NCBI GenBank assembly: GCA_041391765.1
Contig: JAWKNJ010000045.1
Span: 1-35,987, forward strand
DNA from: SHAN690 sp041391765
Lineage (GTDB): Bacteria > Bacteroidota > Bacteroidia > Flavobacteriales_G > Salibacteraceae
DNA: 35,987 nt
Direction: 5' to 3'
Shown one piece after another: positions 24,461 to 33,296 of the stretch. The position numbers were made by a program, and so were the translations under genes. A model generated the notes under the pieces. That model was not told the DNA's origin. It made no database searches and was given only the letters and a program-made list of their open reading frames with translations. Within the stretch, counting starts at the first letter, position 1; the number at the start of each line of letters is the position of its first letter.

Positions 24461-24541
24461 GTCAATACCGTACATCGCTGACTCAAAATCACCCTGAAAT
24501 GTCCGGTATAATTGCAAACTTTGCACTTATGTTCATGAGGC

Positions 24542-24558
24542 TGTTGATAACGGCACTC
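24542..24558 (-). promoter_or_regulatory. Second copy of the GAGTGCnnTTATCAACA motif
   Basis: On the minus strand this reads GAGTGCCGTTATCAACA, matching 514-530 at 15 of 17 bases. It lies in the 200-base divergent gap between the glmM-like and TPR genes. The rest of this gap holds two promoters and an 18-codon reading frame (24529-24585) of unknown value. Confidence 0.35.
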
Positions 24559-24588
24559 AGGCTGCGGAAAAATCGAGAAGTGTAAATC

Positions 24589-24596
24589 TAAATTTG
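24589..24596 (+). promoter_or_regulatory. -7 box of the TPR gene
   Basis: TAAATTTG, a perfect TAnnTTTG, 17 bases before the ATG at 24614. No -33 TTG at the expected distance is seen, so confidence is limited. Confidence 0.4.
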
Positions 24597-24613
24597 TTCA
24601 AACCCACCGTTCT

Positions 24614-26020
24614 ATGGAAAATTTAGATGAGAACTTCTTCGACAATAACCTGAGTGAATTGTGCGGAAAGTTTGAAAAGATGGTCGAAGACGGCACTTCT
24701 CTCTACTATGAAGTGGACGACCTAGAGGAACTCCTTGAACATTACATGATCCATCATCGCTTAGAACTCGCGTTCAAAGTGTTGGAAATTGCCAAGGAAC
24801 AGTATCCATACAACAAACAGCTATCTATCAAGGAAGCCGAGTTGCTTTCATTAATGGAGAAGCATAGCGAGGCACTTGAGATTCTAACAGAGATTGAAGA
24901 TTTAGAAGGATTTAACCCAGATTTCCATATTGTCAAAGCCAGTGTTCTCAGTCAGTGTGGTCAATATGATGGTGCTGTAGAATCGTTAAATCGAGCGCTT
25001 GAATGTTCTAACGATGAGCACGATGTCATTTACATGAATTTAGCCATCGAGTATCAAAACATGGAAAACTATGGCAAAGCCATTGAATTCCTTAAGAAAT
25101 CTTTGGACATTAACATCGAAAACGAAGACGCGATCTATGAATTAGCATATTGCTTTGAGTTAAGCAAGAACTACACAGACGCAGTAAGCACCTTCAATAA
25201 AATCATTGACCAGGCTCCATACAATCCACACGCTTGGTTCAATTTAGGAGCGAGTCATCAAGCAATGGGCGATTTTGACAAAGCACTTATTGCCTTCGAT
25301 TATGCTATTATCATAGATGAGTCGTTTCATGCAGCCTACTTCAATAAGGCGAACTCATTGGTGCGATTAGAGCGCTACGAAGAAGCAATTGAGCTCTACA
25401 AAAAGGCATTGTCTTTTGAAATTCTCGATTCACTGATCTATTTCTACATCGGTGATTGCTATGACAATTTAGAAGATCACAAGAACGCATTGGTCTACTT
25501 TGAAAAAGCCATCAAGAAAGACGAAACGCTAGCCGAGGCTTGGATTGGTGCGAGTAGCTCATTGGACATGCTCGGACGCGAATTAGAGGCATTGGAATAT
25601 GCCAAGAAAGCCATTGCTCTAGAAAATGACAATGGAGATTACTGGTGTTTCTTGGCCGGCCTTCAGCAGAAATACGATCTTCCCAATGACGCCATCAATT
25701 CATTTGAAAAGTCGATTGAGAATGGTTACTTATTAGAAGACCTATGGGAAGACTTCGCTCAGCTTGCGTTGACATTAAACGACAACGATCTCGCTGACAG
25801 TGTGATTGAGCGCGGTTTGGATATGCACTCTGAAAACAAATTACTTCAAGTCTATCGGTCCATCCTGCTCTATCGAAACAACGATGAAGATCAAGCATTT
25901 GAAACGCTGGTTCAGGTTCTAGTTCAAGATCCAAGCATGATGGAAGAATTCATTCTTTTCTATCCGAAGGGTATCGAAAAGGACGAAATTCAGTTTCTGA
26001 TCGAATCGATGAAGTCATAA
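24614..26020 (+). CDS. TPR repeat protein
   Basis: A 468-residue acidic cytoplasmic protein without signal peptide, made almost wholly of tetratricopeptide repeats. About ten repeats of 34 residues can be followed from residue 60 to 430; the clearest carry the AxxNKANSLVRLERYEEAIELYKKAL and AWFNLGASHQAMGDFDKALIAFDYAI patterns. Repeats of this type bind protein partners. The N-terminal 60 residues (NFFDNNLSELCGKFEKMVED) are unique and probably form a capping helix. A protein of this length and start is common in Bacteroidota; its partner is unknown. It has its own promoter, divergent from the glmM-like gene. Confidence 0.88.
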   Translation: MENLDENFFDNNLSELCGKFEKMVEDGTSLYYEVDDLEELLEHYMIHHRLELAFKVLEIAKEQYPYNKQLSIKEAELLSLMEKHSEALEILTEIEDLEGFNPDFHIVKASVLSQCGQYDGAVESLNRALECSNDEHDVIYMNLAIEYQNMENYGKAIEFLKKSLDINIENEDAIYELAYCFELSKNYTDAVSTFNKIIDQAPYNPHAWFNLGASHQAMGDFDKALIAFDYAIIIDESFHAAYFNKANSLVRLERYEEAIELYKKALSFEILDSLIYFYIGDCYDNLEDHKNALVYFEKAIKKDETLAEAWIGASSSLDMLGRELEALEYAKKAIALENDNGDYWCFLAGLQQKYDLPNDAINSFEKSIENGYLLEDLWEDFAQLALTLNDNDLADSVIERGLDMHSENKLLQVYRSILLYRNNDEDQAFETLVQVLVQDPSMMEEFILFYPKGIEKDEIQFLIESMKS

Positions 26021-26039
26021 TACTCTCCCAAAGAAATCG

Positions 26040-26465
26040 GTGAGAATTCTCCTATCCATTGTTGCAATAGTTCTACTTGCTAGTTGTAGTCGTAATTCTT
26101 CTGCGCAAAACATTGATGTCAGCAAGACTGACGTAGAAAATGAATTCATTCGCAAACATGACTTTTTATTGGCAATGTATAGTGATTCCTATTTTCCTTC
26201 ACATCTGGTGAAAAAAGCTGAGTCAACTCTATTAAAACTGTGTTATCGGATAGAGTCTCAAAATATCAAGTCTCTTGAGGACTTTTATTTTCTAACTCAT
26301 CAAACCACAAAGGAATTCAACGAGCTTCAGAACGTTTTTATTGAAAATGGCAGCGAATTAGAGACCGTAGCTCGAGAATCGATTGCTATGGAATTCACTT
26401 TTATTGCAGAGTCCTATGGTTTCGATGCCGATTTGGAATATATGATTGCTCCCCGCGATTGGTGA
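26040..26465 (+). CDS. DUF5713-like lipoprotein
   Basis: A 141-residue protein starting at GTG 26040, 19 bases after the TPR gene. The first 16 residues (MRILLSIVAIVLLASC) are a lipoprotein signal with the lipobox LASC at residues 13-16, so Cys16 would be lipidated. The rest, with the KKAESTLLKLCYRIE and LTHQTTKEFNELQNVF helices and an acidic FIAESYGFDADLEYMI end, resembles DUF5713 from memory. Typical members are cytoplasmic, so a lipid-anchored one is somewhat unusual. Function unknown. Confidence 0.65.
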   Translation: MRILLSIVAIVLLASCSRNSSAQNIDVSKTDVENEFIRKHDFLLAMYSDSYFPSHLVKKAESTLLKLCYRIESQNIKSLEDFYFLTHQTTKEFNELQNVFIENGSELETVARESIAMEFTFIAESYGFDADLEYMIAPRDW

Positions 26466-26576
26466 ATCGATGCTTCTACAGGTAACCGAAAATATGTGCT
26501 ACCCAAAAGCAGCCTTAAGTGTCCTCTGTCTTAATTCTTTTACATTTTTACAGCCTCAAACCAAAGCCTCTTTACG

Positions 26577-26891
26577 ATGAAAGAAATTACTGTGTCCGAG
26601 TTAAAAGCTCGCATGGATGCGAATGACGACTTCCAATTGATTGATGTTCGAGAAGTGAATGAATATGAGTACTGCAACATTGGTGGCGACTTGATTCCCA
26701 TGGGTGAGATCATGATGAACTTGGACAAGATTTCTCGCGACAAGGACGTGGTAATTCACTGCAAGTCTGGTGGACGTTCAAGCGCTATGGTTCAAGCCCT
26801 TATGTCTCGTGGCTTTGATAATGTGATTAACCTCAGGGGAGGTATCATGGCTTGGGCAGCAGAAGTCGATCAATCGATTCCGACATACTAG
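26577..26891 (+). CDS. Single-domain rhodanese
   Basis: A 104-residue sulfurtransferase with one rhodanese domain: the LIDVREVNEYEYCNIGG opening (residues 21-37), catalytic Cys62 in the six-residue loop CKSGGRS at 62-68, and the RGGIMAWAAEVD closing helix. It is cytoplasmic, with no signal. Such proteins move sulfur from thiosulfate or persulfides to acceptors such as thiols. It ends one base before the popT start, so the two are co-transcribed, although no functional link is known. Confidence 0.93.
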   Translation: MKEITVSELKARMDANDDFQLIDVREVNEYEYCNIGGDLIPMGEIMMNLDKISRDKDVVIHCKSGGRSSAMVQALMSRGFDNVINLRGGIMAWAAEVDQSIPTY

Positions 26892-26892
26892 C

Positions 26893-27855
26893 ATGAAGTT
26901 TCATTTGATCAATGCTGCAAAAGGCTTGGCCATGGGTATGGCCGAAGTGGTTCCGGGCGTTTCCGGAGGGACAATTGCATTCATCACAGGCATCTACGAG
27001 CGACTAATCAATGTAATCAAGTCGATCGGCCCAGATTTGTTCAAGGCATTGAAAGACGATGGAATCAAAGGAGCTTGGAAGGCCTTGGATGGCAATTTCT
27101 TGATTTCCCTGTTGACAGGAATGGTTGGAGGAATCGTAATCGGGGTGTTTTTGATTACGCATTTACTCGAAACTTATCCTCTGCTCGTTTGGTCGTATTT
27201 CTTCGGACTGATTCTCGTGAGCGCATGGTTCGTAGGTAAAGAAATACCCGAGTTCAACGGACAGATCATCTTCATCATGACCCTGGGCGCTGCATTCGCA
27301 TATTACATCACAGTTGCTGTTCCTTCGGGCGGCAATGAGGCGTTGTGGTATGTCTTCCTGAGTGGTTCCATTGCGGTGAGTGCTTTGTTGCTTCCCGGCA
27401 TTTCCGGAAGCTTCATTTTGCTGTTGATGGGAATGTATACCTACGTGATTCCAACTGTGAAAGACGCACTGAAAACGTTCGAAATGGACAAGATCATGGT
27501 CCTGGCGGTATTCGGTGCCGGAATGCTGGTTGGAATGGTCATTTTCTCGCGAGTGATTTCTTGGACATTCAAAAACTACCGAGACTACACTTTGGCTGCC
27601 TTGACCGGCTTTCTCATCGGATCACTCAACAAGATTTGGCCTTGGCAGGAAGTATTGTTGACGGCTGATAAAGACAGTGGCGAAAAGGTGATCGTTTTCA
27701 GCAAAAGTGTGATGCCGGCCACCTTTACAGCATTGGAAAACAACTTCCTTTACGGCAATGAACCCCAGATCATGGGATGCATCGTAATGATGATTCTCGG
27801 ATTCATGACAGTTTATGTGGCCGAGACCTTCTCCAACAAATTGAGCGCTGAATGA
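26893..27855 (+). CDS. popT: PopT (DUF368) undecaprenyl-phosphate translocase
   Basis: A 320-residue inner-membrane protein of the DUF368 family, shown in other bacteria to recycle undecaprenyl phosphate, the lipid carrier of cell-wall and surface-sugar synthesis, across the membrane. The two inverted family motifs are visible: VVPGVSGGTIAFITGIY at residues 19-35 and LLPGISGSFILLLMGMY at 166-182, each in a re-entrant hairpin. About eight hydrophobic segments are seen. The stop overlaps the aroE start (ATGA at 27852-27855). The gene fits with the envelope genes elsewhere in the window (LptF/G, GlmM). Confidence 0.9.
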   Translation: MKFHLINAAKGLAMGMAEVVPGVSGGTIAFITGIYERLINVIKSIGPDLFKALKDDGIKGAWKALDGNFLISLLTGMVGGIVIGVFLITHLLETYPLLVWSYFFGLILVSAWFVGKEIPEFNGQIIFIMTLGAAFAYYITVAVPSGGNEALWYVFLSGSIAVSALLLPGISGSFILLLMGMYTYVIPTVKDALKTFEMDKIMVLAVFGAGMLVGMVIFSRVISWTFKNYRDYTLAALTGFLIGSLNKIWPWQEVLLTADKDSGEKVIVFSKSVMPATFTALENNFLYGNEPQIMGCIVMMILGFMTVYVAETFSNKLSAE

Positions 27856-28565
27856 GGCGATACGCGCTGATCGGAAATCCGCTTGGCCATTCATTTTCTG
27901 CCCAATATTTCAATGACAAGTTCAAACGTGAGGGCATTGATGCAGAATACGTGCTGCTTCCTCTTGGGTCCATTGAAAACATCCGAGAGATAATCCGCAA
28001 TGAAAACCTAAGCGGACTCAACGTTACCATTCCGTACAAAGCCGAGATCATCCCCTATCTCGATTCACAGAGCCCTAAAGCAGAAGCGATCGGTGCCGTG
28101 AATTGCATCAAAGTGAAGGACGATCAACTCATTGGCTACAACACCGATGCCTTTGGCTTTGAGGAATCGCTTCGATCGTTTACTGAAGATGCCGTGAAGA
28201 ATGCCTTGGTTCTGGGCAATGGTGGAAGCTCTAAGGCTGTTCAATACGTATTGAACAAGCTTCAGATTCGATTTAAGGTAGTTTCTCGCACTGGTTCACT
28301 GAACTATGAAAACCTTCACCCTGCTGAGGTAAGCGCTTGCGACCTTATTGTGAACACTACTCCACTTGGCATGTACCCGAGTTTGGATGCTTTACCAATG
28401 ATTCCTTACGAAGCCGTCTGCTCAAGACACTTCGTATTCGACTTGATCTACAACCCGGAAGAGACAGTGTTCTTGAAGCGTTGTAGGTTATTGGGAGCTA
28501 AAACCAGGAATGGCTTGGAAATGCTGTATTTGCAGGCGGAGAAGAGTTGGGAATTATGGAATTAG
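27852..28565 (+). CDS. aroE: Shikimate dehydrogenase
   Basis: A 237-residue NADPH-dependent enzyme that reduces 3-dehydroshikimate in the chorismate pathway. Substrate site: GNPLGHSFS at residues 8-16 (SxS form), catalytic Lys63 in NVTIPYK (57-63) and Asp99 in YNTDA (96-100). The NADP-binding loop is GNGGSSKAV at 122-130, and NTTPLGMYP near 176 and the final NGLEMLYLQAEKSW close the family pattern. It is a little shorter than E. coli AroE (272). It overlaps popT by 4 bases and is followed by cdaA 20 bases later. Confidence 0.94.
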   Translation: MRRYALIGNPLGHSFSAQYFNDKFKREGIDAEYVLLPLGSIENIREIIRNENLSGLNVTIPYKAEIIPYLDSQSPKAEAIGAVNCIKVKDDQLIGYNTDAFGFEESLRSFTEDAVKNALVLGNGGSSKAVQYVLNKLQIRFKVVSRTGSLNYENLHPAEVSACDLIVNTTPLGMYPSLDALPMIPYEAVCSRHFVFDLIYNPEETVFLKRCRLLGAKTRNGLEMLYLQAEKSWELWN

Positions 28566-28573
28566 GTTTAAAC

Positions 28574-28581
28574 TAATATTG
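28574..28581 (+). promoter_or_regulatory. Possible -7 box of cdaA
   Basis: TAATATTG (7 of 8 to TAnnTTTG) followed by CACC and the ATG at 28586, implying a nearly leaderless transcript. It lies in the 20-base gap after aroE, inside an ATTAG/CTAAT inverted repeat. Confidence 0.35.
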
Positions 28582-28585
28582 CACC

Positions 28586-29389
28586 ATGGGTTCCGTTGAC
28601 CTCTTTGGCTTTCTTCCTTTCGGCATTCTCGACCTGCTGGACATCCTGCTGGTGGCGTTTCTGCTTTACAAGCTTTACGAGCTTATTCGCGGCACCATCG
28701 CCATGCGGATTTTCGTTGGGGTCATTTCCATTTACCTCTTCTGGCTGATCATCACTGCCCTTCAAATGGAATTAATGAGCCAGATATTCCGACAGTTCAT
28801 CAATGTGGGCGTGATCGCGCTCATCATTGTGTTTCAGCAGGAAATTAGAAGGTTTTTACTTGTTGTTGGCGATTCTGGTTTCTTCACCCGTTTTGGAAAC
28901 AAAGGCGGATTGTGGTCTTGGCTTGGAAAAGACACTCAAAAGATCACTACGAACATTTACGCATTATCCGAAGCGGTTTTCAGCATGAGCAAATCAAAAA
29001 CCGGAGCGTTGATTGTAATTGAACGGGATGCCAATCTTCAAAACATTATAGATAGCGGGAAGAAAGTAAACGCAGATATCAGCGCCATGCTTCTTGAAAA
29101 CTTGTTTTTCAAAAACAGCCCATTGCATGACGGAGCAATAGTGATTCGAGGAAACAAAATTGTTGCGGCATCATGCATGTTGCCTCTGTCCATAAAACGT
29201 GATTTACCGACTCAGTATGGCATGAGACACAAGGCTGCCTTGGGCGCAACGGAAGAGTCAGATGCCATTGCTATTATTGTAAGTGAAGAAACCGGAGATG
29301 TTGCGATTGCAAATCAGGGTTCTGTGGAATCTATGAATGACAAGATTAGGTTTCGAGATCAGATACAGCAACTCATGACAGAATCTTAA
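28586..29389 (+). CDS. cdaA: Diadenylate cyclase CdaA (DisA_N domain)
   Basis: A 267-residue membrane-bound enzyme that makes cyclic di-AMP from two ATP. Three N-terminal helices (about residues 14-34, 38-58 and 70-85) anchor it. The cyclase domain follows, with DGA at 182-184 (metal and ribose binding) and the RHR-type motif, here RHKAALG at 214-220, with lysine in place of the third arginine. Length and order match CdaA of Firmicutes and Bacteroidota. It is the last gene of the rhodanese-popT-aroE run. No cdaR is nearby. Confidence 0.93.
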   Translation: MGSVDLFGFLPFGILDLLDILLVAFLLYKLYELIRGTIAMRIFVGVISIYLFWLIITALQMELMSQIFRQFINVGVIALIIVFQQEIRRFLLVVGDSGFFTRFGNKGGLWSWLGKDTQKITTNIYALSEAVFSMSKSKTGALIVIERDANLQNIIDSGKKVNADISAMLLENLFFKNSPLHDGAIVIRGNKIVAASCMLPLSIKRDLPTQYGMRHKAALGATEESDAIAIIVSEETGDVAIANQGSVESMNDKIRFRDQIQQLMTES

Positions 29390-29457
29390 TAGTTCTAAAT
29401 CATAAACAACATTGGTATGGTTTTGGCGTCTAACTCGTCTATTCTTTAAATCGAATT

Positions 29458-29904
29458 ATGAGAACATTCAATCTATTATTTGCCACCCTTGGAATTGCCT
29501 TCCTTACCTCCATGACTCCTGCTGGAGGAGATCCGAATGAGCACACCGGTATCAGCTTCACCAGCGGAACTTGGGAGGAATTACTCACAAAAGCGAAGGA
29601 GGAAAATAAGGTAGTATTCATTGATGCCTATGCCGTTTGGTGTGGCCCGTGCAAGATGCTTTCAAGAAACGTGTTTACCGATGAACAAGTCGGTGCCTAC
29701 TTCAACGAGAACTTCATCAACGCAAAAATTGACATGGAAAAAGGCGAAGGCCCCATGTTGGCCAGAAAATTTGGAGTGACGGCCTACCCCACCCTAATCT
29801 TTGCAAAACCGGATGGTAGTATCGTTCATAAGGCGATCGGCTATCACAATCCTCAGCAACTGATCGCAGTTGGACAGCAGGTTATTAGTAAGACCTCCAA
29901 CTAG
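29458..29904 (+). CDS. Secreted thioredoxin-fold protein
   Basis: A 148-residue periplasmic thioredoxin-like protein. The signal region spans residues 1-22 (MRTFNLLFATLGIAFLTSMT). The active site is WCGPC at 61-65 in FIDAYAVWCGPCKML, and the cis-proline is Pro111 in AYPTLIF. The long stretch between (NVFTDEQVGAYFNENF) is the DUF255/thioredoxin_7 type seen in Bacteroidota. It probably reduces or isomerises disulfides in exported proteins. It ends four bases from a convergent gene with no terminator seen between. Confidence 0.9.
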   Translation: MRTFNLLFATLGIAFLTSMTPAGGDPNEHTGISFTSGTWEELLTKAKEENKVVFIDAYAVWCGPCKMLSRNVFTDEQVGAYFNENFINAKIDMEKGEGPMLARKFGVTAYPTLIFAKPDGSIVHKAIGYHNPQQLIAVGQQVISKTSN

Positions 29905-29908
29905 AAGA

Positions 29909-30928
29909 CTATTCGTTTTCGTCTAGCCAGTCAAAAAAGGCTGCAAGCTCTTCAGTGTGTGAGTTAACCCACTGTTTTGATTCCTCAAAACTGCTTTGGG
30001 TGATGTAGTAAACGAACGTTTCCATGTATTCGCTCTCAGCTATTGTGCCAAAGAACGGAATGTAGTATTGGGTGTAGAAGTCATGGCGTTTGCCAAAATC
30101 CAATTCAGGTAATAAACTGAACAGCCGATCCAGCTTTTCTACATATAGTTCAAACTCAGTTTTTCCTTCATTTTCAACGGATAGCTCATGAGCTTGAATC
30201 AGGGAAACCAATGTTTCGGCCGGACCAAATGGATCGCGAGATTTGATGGTCGCTTCATTTAAATCAATGCTTACACCAGATTCGGACGATGAAACACCTT
30301 GTTTCCACAGGTCATTGAGCGTGGTGAATGCCTGAACAGATCGATCTGTGTTTGCTTCCAATAACAGGAAAAAATATATAGGGATCATTGCCTCTACCCT
30401 TCTGGATTGTATCTGCATCACACTGCCCAAGGCATAATGACTGTTCGCGTGATCTAACCGATTATTCGCTGAATGCATAAAAGCTTCACCTGCTAAATCG
30501 TAATCCTTCATGCTCATAGCCGTAACGCCCATATTGAACCAAAGCAGATAGTAATCGCCATATTCCTTTATCGCCTTTTCATAAATATTGATCGACTTTT
30601 TCGGTTTACCGCTTTCATCGTAAATTGATCCAAGCAGGATGTACGCCTGCATGCCAGTCTCACTGCTTGTCTTTGATGCTTGCAAGGCGAAATCTTCCGC
30701 TTTTAATCGTTCGCCCAAATAATAATGACTAAGCGCCATTTCGTACAACAGAACTGTGTTTTTAGGATCCAATTCCAGTGCCTTTCGGTATTCGATGAGG
30801 CTTAGCTCATACTTGCCTTCATCGTGAAGCGTCATTCCTCGGTCAATGATTTGTTGAATTGAATCTTGCTGCGAATTTGCATTTGAGCAAAAAAGTAAAG
30901 TAGTGAGAACTAGAATTGAAGTTCGCAT
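29909..30928 (-). CDS. Exported TPR protein
   Basis: A 339-residue protein starting at the ATG at 30928; the frame extends to 30985, but that part overlaps the upstream gene. It has a signal peptide MRTSILVLTTLLFCSNANSQ with likely cleavage after residue 19. Three to four TPR units run from about residue 24 to 165 (YELSLIEYRKALELDPKN, PKKSINIYEKAIKEYGD), followed by a conserved-looking C-terminal domain of about 150 residues (DFYTQYYIPFFGTIAESEYMETFVYYI) that I do not recognise. It lies one base after the outer-membrane-barrel gene and is surely co-transcribed with it. Confidence 0.8.
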   Translation of the reverse strand: MRTSILVLTTLLFCSNANSQQDSIQQIIDRGMTLHDEGKYELSLIEYRKALELDPKNTVLLYEMALSHYYLGERLKAEDFALQASKTSSETGMQAYILLGSIYDESGKPKKSINIYEKAIKEYGDYYLLWFNMGVTAMSMKDYDLAGEAFMHSANNRLDHANSHYALGSVMQIQSRRVEAMIPIYFFLLLEANTDRSVQAFTTLNDLWKQGVSSSESGVSIDLNEATIKSRDPFGPAETLVSLIQAHELSVENEGKTEFELYVEKLDRLFSLLPELDFGKRHDFYTQYYIPFFGTIAESEYMETFVYYITQSSFEESKQWVNSHTEELAAFFDWLDENE

Positions 30929-30929
30929 A

Positions 30930-31778
30930 TCAATCTTTTCTTTTCCAAAATCGAAAGTAAAACCCCGCGACACCGTAACCTTCAATGTAAGCTACCTTGT
31001 GTGAAGCTCGTTGAGGTTTCTCAGGGCCATCCAGCAAAATCCAGGGCAAAAGCGTGTAACCGACTTTCGTTTCTGCGCCAATGAAGAATCTATTCCAAAA
31101 CTCAATCCTAGGACCCGCTTTCAGGTGTGCGGTTAGCCCTGAAAGGTGAAATTTGTTATCCTGCCCTTTGTCAAAGACATAGGAACGTGTCTTTGTGATC
31201 ATAAAGAACCCTCCTCCACCGATGTTCCAATTCAGGACAATCTTATCCTTATTCATAGCATAAAGCGGATAGAGGTAAGAAACGTCAACCGTAGCCAAAT
31301 TCAATCCATCACTGTGCTCAAATTGAAGAAAGTCGCCCGACATCACCACCGATTGTCCTTCATAATTACCTGCATATTTAGCTGAGGCTGCACTTGAAAT
31401 GTATCCTTTGACCTTAGCCGGTTGGTCCTGCACCATTACATATTTCATGTGATCCAGACCAGCAGAAACACACAGCCTGTCGTTCAAATAATACCCCAAC
31501 CTGTAGACATATTGAGGGATGGACAATGTATTAATGTTATAATATTCACTAGACCAAGGCGAAGGTCTATCCTTGGCCTTCGCATCAATAATGGTAAAAT
31601 CATAGTCAGGCCCATGAAAATGAAGATCACTGCGCGTGTAGGCAGAACGATTGTATCCCCAGTATAGGTAAAAACTCCCCTTTCGCTGAGGCATAGGCTT
31701 AACTCCAGAGTCCTCAGACTGCGCTTGAGTGGGTCCAAGCCATGAAAGCAGCACAATGAACAGCGCTATTTTTTTCAC
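30930..31778 (-). CDS. Outer-membrane beta-barrel protein
   Basis: A 282-residue protein with a signal peptide (MKKIALFIVLLSWLGPTQAQ; cleavage about residue 19). Next come alternating amphipathic strands rich in Tyr, Trp and Gly (GSFYLYWGYNRSAYTRSD, YRLGYYLNDRLCVSAGLDHM, NWNIGGGGFFMI) and an aromatic last strand ending VAGFYFRFWKRKD. Length and strand count fit an eight- to ten-stranded barrel of the PorT/OmpW-like type. No further family was recognised. Next in operon is the TPR protein; upstream by one base is the PepD-like gene. Confidence 0.75.
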   Translation of the reverse strand: MKKIALFIVLLSWLGPTQAQSEDSGVKPMPQRKGSFYLYWGYNRSAYTRSDLHFHGPDYDFTIIDAKAKDRPSPWSSEYYNINTLSIPQYVYRLGYYLNDRLCVSAGLDHMKYVMVQDQPAKVKGYISSAASAKYAGNYEGQSVVMSGDFLQFEHSDGLNLATVDVSYLYPLYAMNKDKIVLNWNIGGGGFFMITKTRSYVFDKGQDNKFHLSGLTAHLKAGPRIEFWNRFFIGAETKVGYTLLPWILLDGPEKPQRASHKVAYIEGYGVAGFYFRFWKRKD

Positions 31779-31779
31779 A

Positions 31780-33243
31780 TCAGTCCTTCGAGGGAATGCG
31801 CTTGAGGGTTTCCATTAAGAGCGACCAGTATTTCTGCACCGAACTGATCTGAACTCGTTCATCCGGAGAGTGGGCACCTTTGATGTTTGGACCAAAAGAG
31901 ATCATCTCCATATCCGGGTAGTTCGTTCCTAAGATACCACACTCAAGACCTGCATGACAAGCCATCACATGCGCTTCATCCTGAAAAAGCTCTAGATAGA
32001 TTTCACTCATGGTTTTTACTATGTCCGCTCCTGGTCGTGGTGTCCAACCGGGATAAGATCCACCATATTCCACCCTAGCCCCTATTTGCTCGAATATGCA
32101 CTTGATCATGCTAGCCTCATCCATCTTTTCTGAGTCGACAGAACTTCTTGTAAGACACTGAATGCTATAGCTCCCTTCCCTGACCAATACACGGGCGAGG
32201 TTGTTCGAGGTTTGAACCAAGTCTTCAATATCAGGGCTCATGCGATAAATACCAACCGGGCAAGCGTAGATAGATCTCAACAAATTCATTTGGTCCTTTG
32301 CGGAGATGAGTGTGGTGGCTGGATCGCAAGACTCTGCCATCAACGTCAAATCCGGATCTGTGGTGCTGTATTCTAACTTCAGAGTTTCGTGATATTGATT
32401 GATAAAAGCATCGAATTTACTTTCATTACCTTCAGGAATGGCCACAATGGCAACGGACTCCCTGGGGATGGCATTTCTCAAGCTGCCACCGTCAATGGAA
32501 TGAACTCTCAACGCAAGATCATTAGCTGCGTTCCATAGAATTCTATTCATCAGCTTATTGGCATTTCCTCGACCTCGGTGTATATCCATGCCACTATGAC
32601 CTCCAGTCAATCCTTTGATGGTAACTTGATAACAACTCCAACCGGTGCCAGCCGGTTCGATTTGATATGTTCCACTAGCAGTGACATCAATGCCTCCTGC
32701 GCAGCCAATGGTTAGTTCGTCATCGTCTTCAGTATCAAGATTCAGTAAAATCTCACCCTCAAGCAAACCACCTTTCAAACCCATAGCTCCGGTCATGCCG
32801 GTTTCCTCATCAATGGTAAATAACGCTTCAATTGACGGATGCTGAATGTCGTTCGATGCGAGAATCGCCATGATAGACGCCACACCGATTCCATTATCTG
32901 CACCCAGAGTGGTTCCTCTTGCTTTCACCCAATCCCCTTCCACGTACATAATGATACCCTGTGAATCAAAGTCAAAGTTTGTGTCATTGTTCTTTTGATG
33001 AACCATGTCCAAGTGGCTCTGCATCACAATGGTTTTTCGGTTTTCCATACCCGAAGAAGCAGGCTTTTTAATAATCACATTCCCAACCTCGTCAACATGC
33101 GTTGACAGGCCCAAGGATTTTCCAAATTCCTTGATAAACTCAATTACTCTTTCTTCCTTTTTGGAAGGCCGAGGAACGGCATTTAGATCGGCAAATCGAG
33201 ACCACATTATGGTTGGCTCCAAGTTTCTTACATCTTCACTCAT
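31780..33243 (-). CDS. pepD: Aminoacyl-histidine dipeptidase (PepD, M20C)
   Basis: A 487-residue zinc peptidase of the M20C group, which splits Xaa-His dipeptides such as carnosine. Metal ligands are visible: His77 and Asp79 in QSHLDMV (76-82), Asp116 in LGADNGIG (113-120), catalytic Glu146 with Glu147 in DEETGMTG, and His near the C-terminus in KGAHSPDERV. The dimerisation domain with GGHSGMDIHRGRGNANKLM, about residues 214-232, is present. The ATG at 33243 has a Shine-Dalgarno-like AAAGGA six bases upstream, rare in this window. No signal peptide is present, so it is cytoplasmic. Confidence 0.94.
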   Translation of the reverse strand: MSEDVRNLEPTIMWSRFADLNAVPRPSKKEERVIEFIKEFGKSLGLSTHVDEVGNVIIKKPASSGMENRKTIVMQSHLDMVHQKNNDTNFDFDSQGIIMYVEGDWVKARGTTLGADNGIGVASIMAILASNDIQHPSIEALFTIDEETGMTGAMGLKGGLLEGEILLNLDTEDDDELTIGCAGGIDVTASGTYQIEPAGTGWSCYQVTIKGLTGGHSGMDIHRGRGNANKLMNRILWNAANDLALRVHSIDGGSLRNAIPRESVAIVAIPEGNESKFDAFINQYHETLKLEYSTTDPDLTLMAESCDPATTLISAKDQMNLLRSIYACPVGIYRMSPDIEDLVQTSNNLARVLVREGSYSIQCLTRSSVDSEKMDEASMIKCIFEQIGARVEYGGSYPGWTPRPGADIVKTMSEIYLELFQDEAHVMACHAGLECGILGTNYPDMEMISFGPNIKGAHSPDERVQISSVQKYWSLLMETLKRIPSKD

Positions 33244-33296
33244 AATCCTTTCTTTTCTAAAGGGACAATGTTAGGATTAATGAGGAGAAAGACGAA

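Noticed and set aside
24505..24512. TATAAT, a classical sigma-70 -10 box
   Set aside because: Bacteroidota use the TAnnTTTG type; no TTGACA partner lies at 17 bases, so this is probably chance.
28561..28578. ATTAG/CTAAT hairpin as terminator of aroE
   Set aside because: The stem is only five A/T-rich pairs with no T run, and it contains the likely cdaA -7 box.
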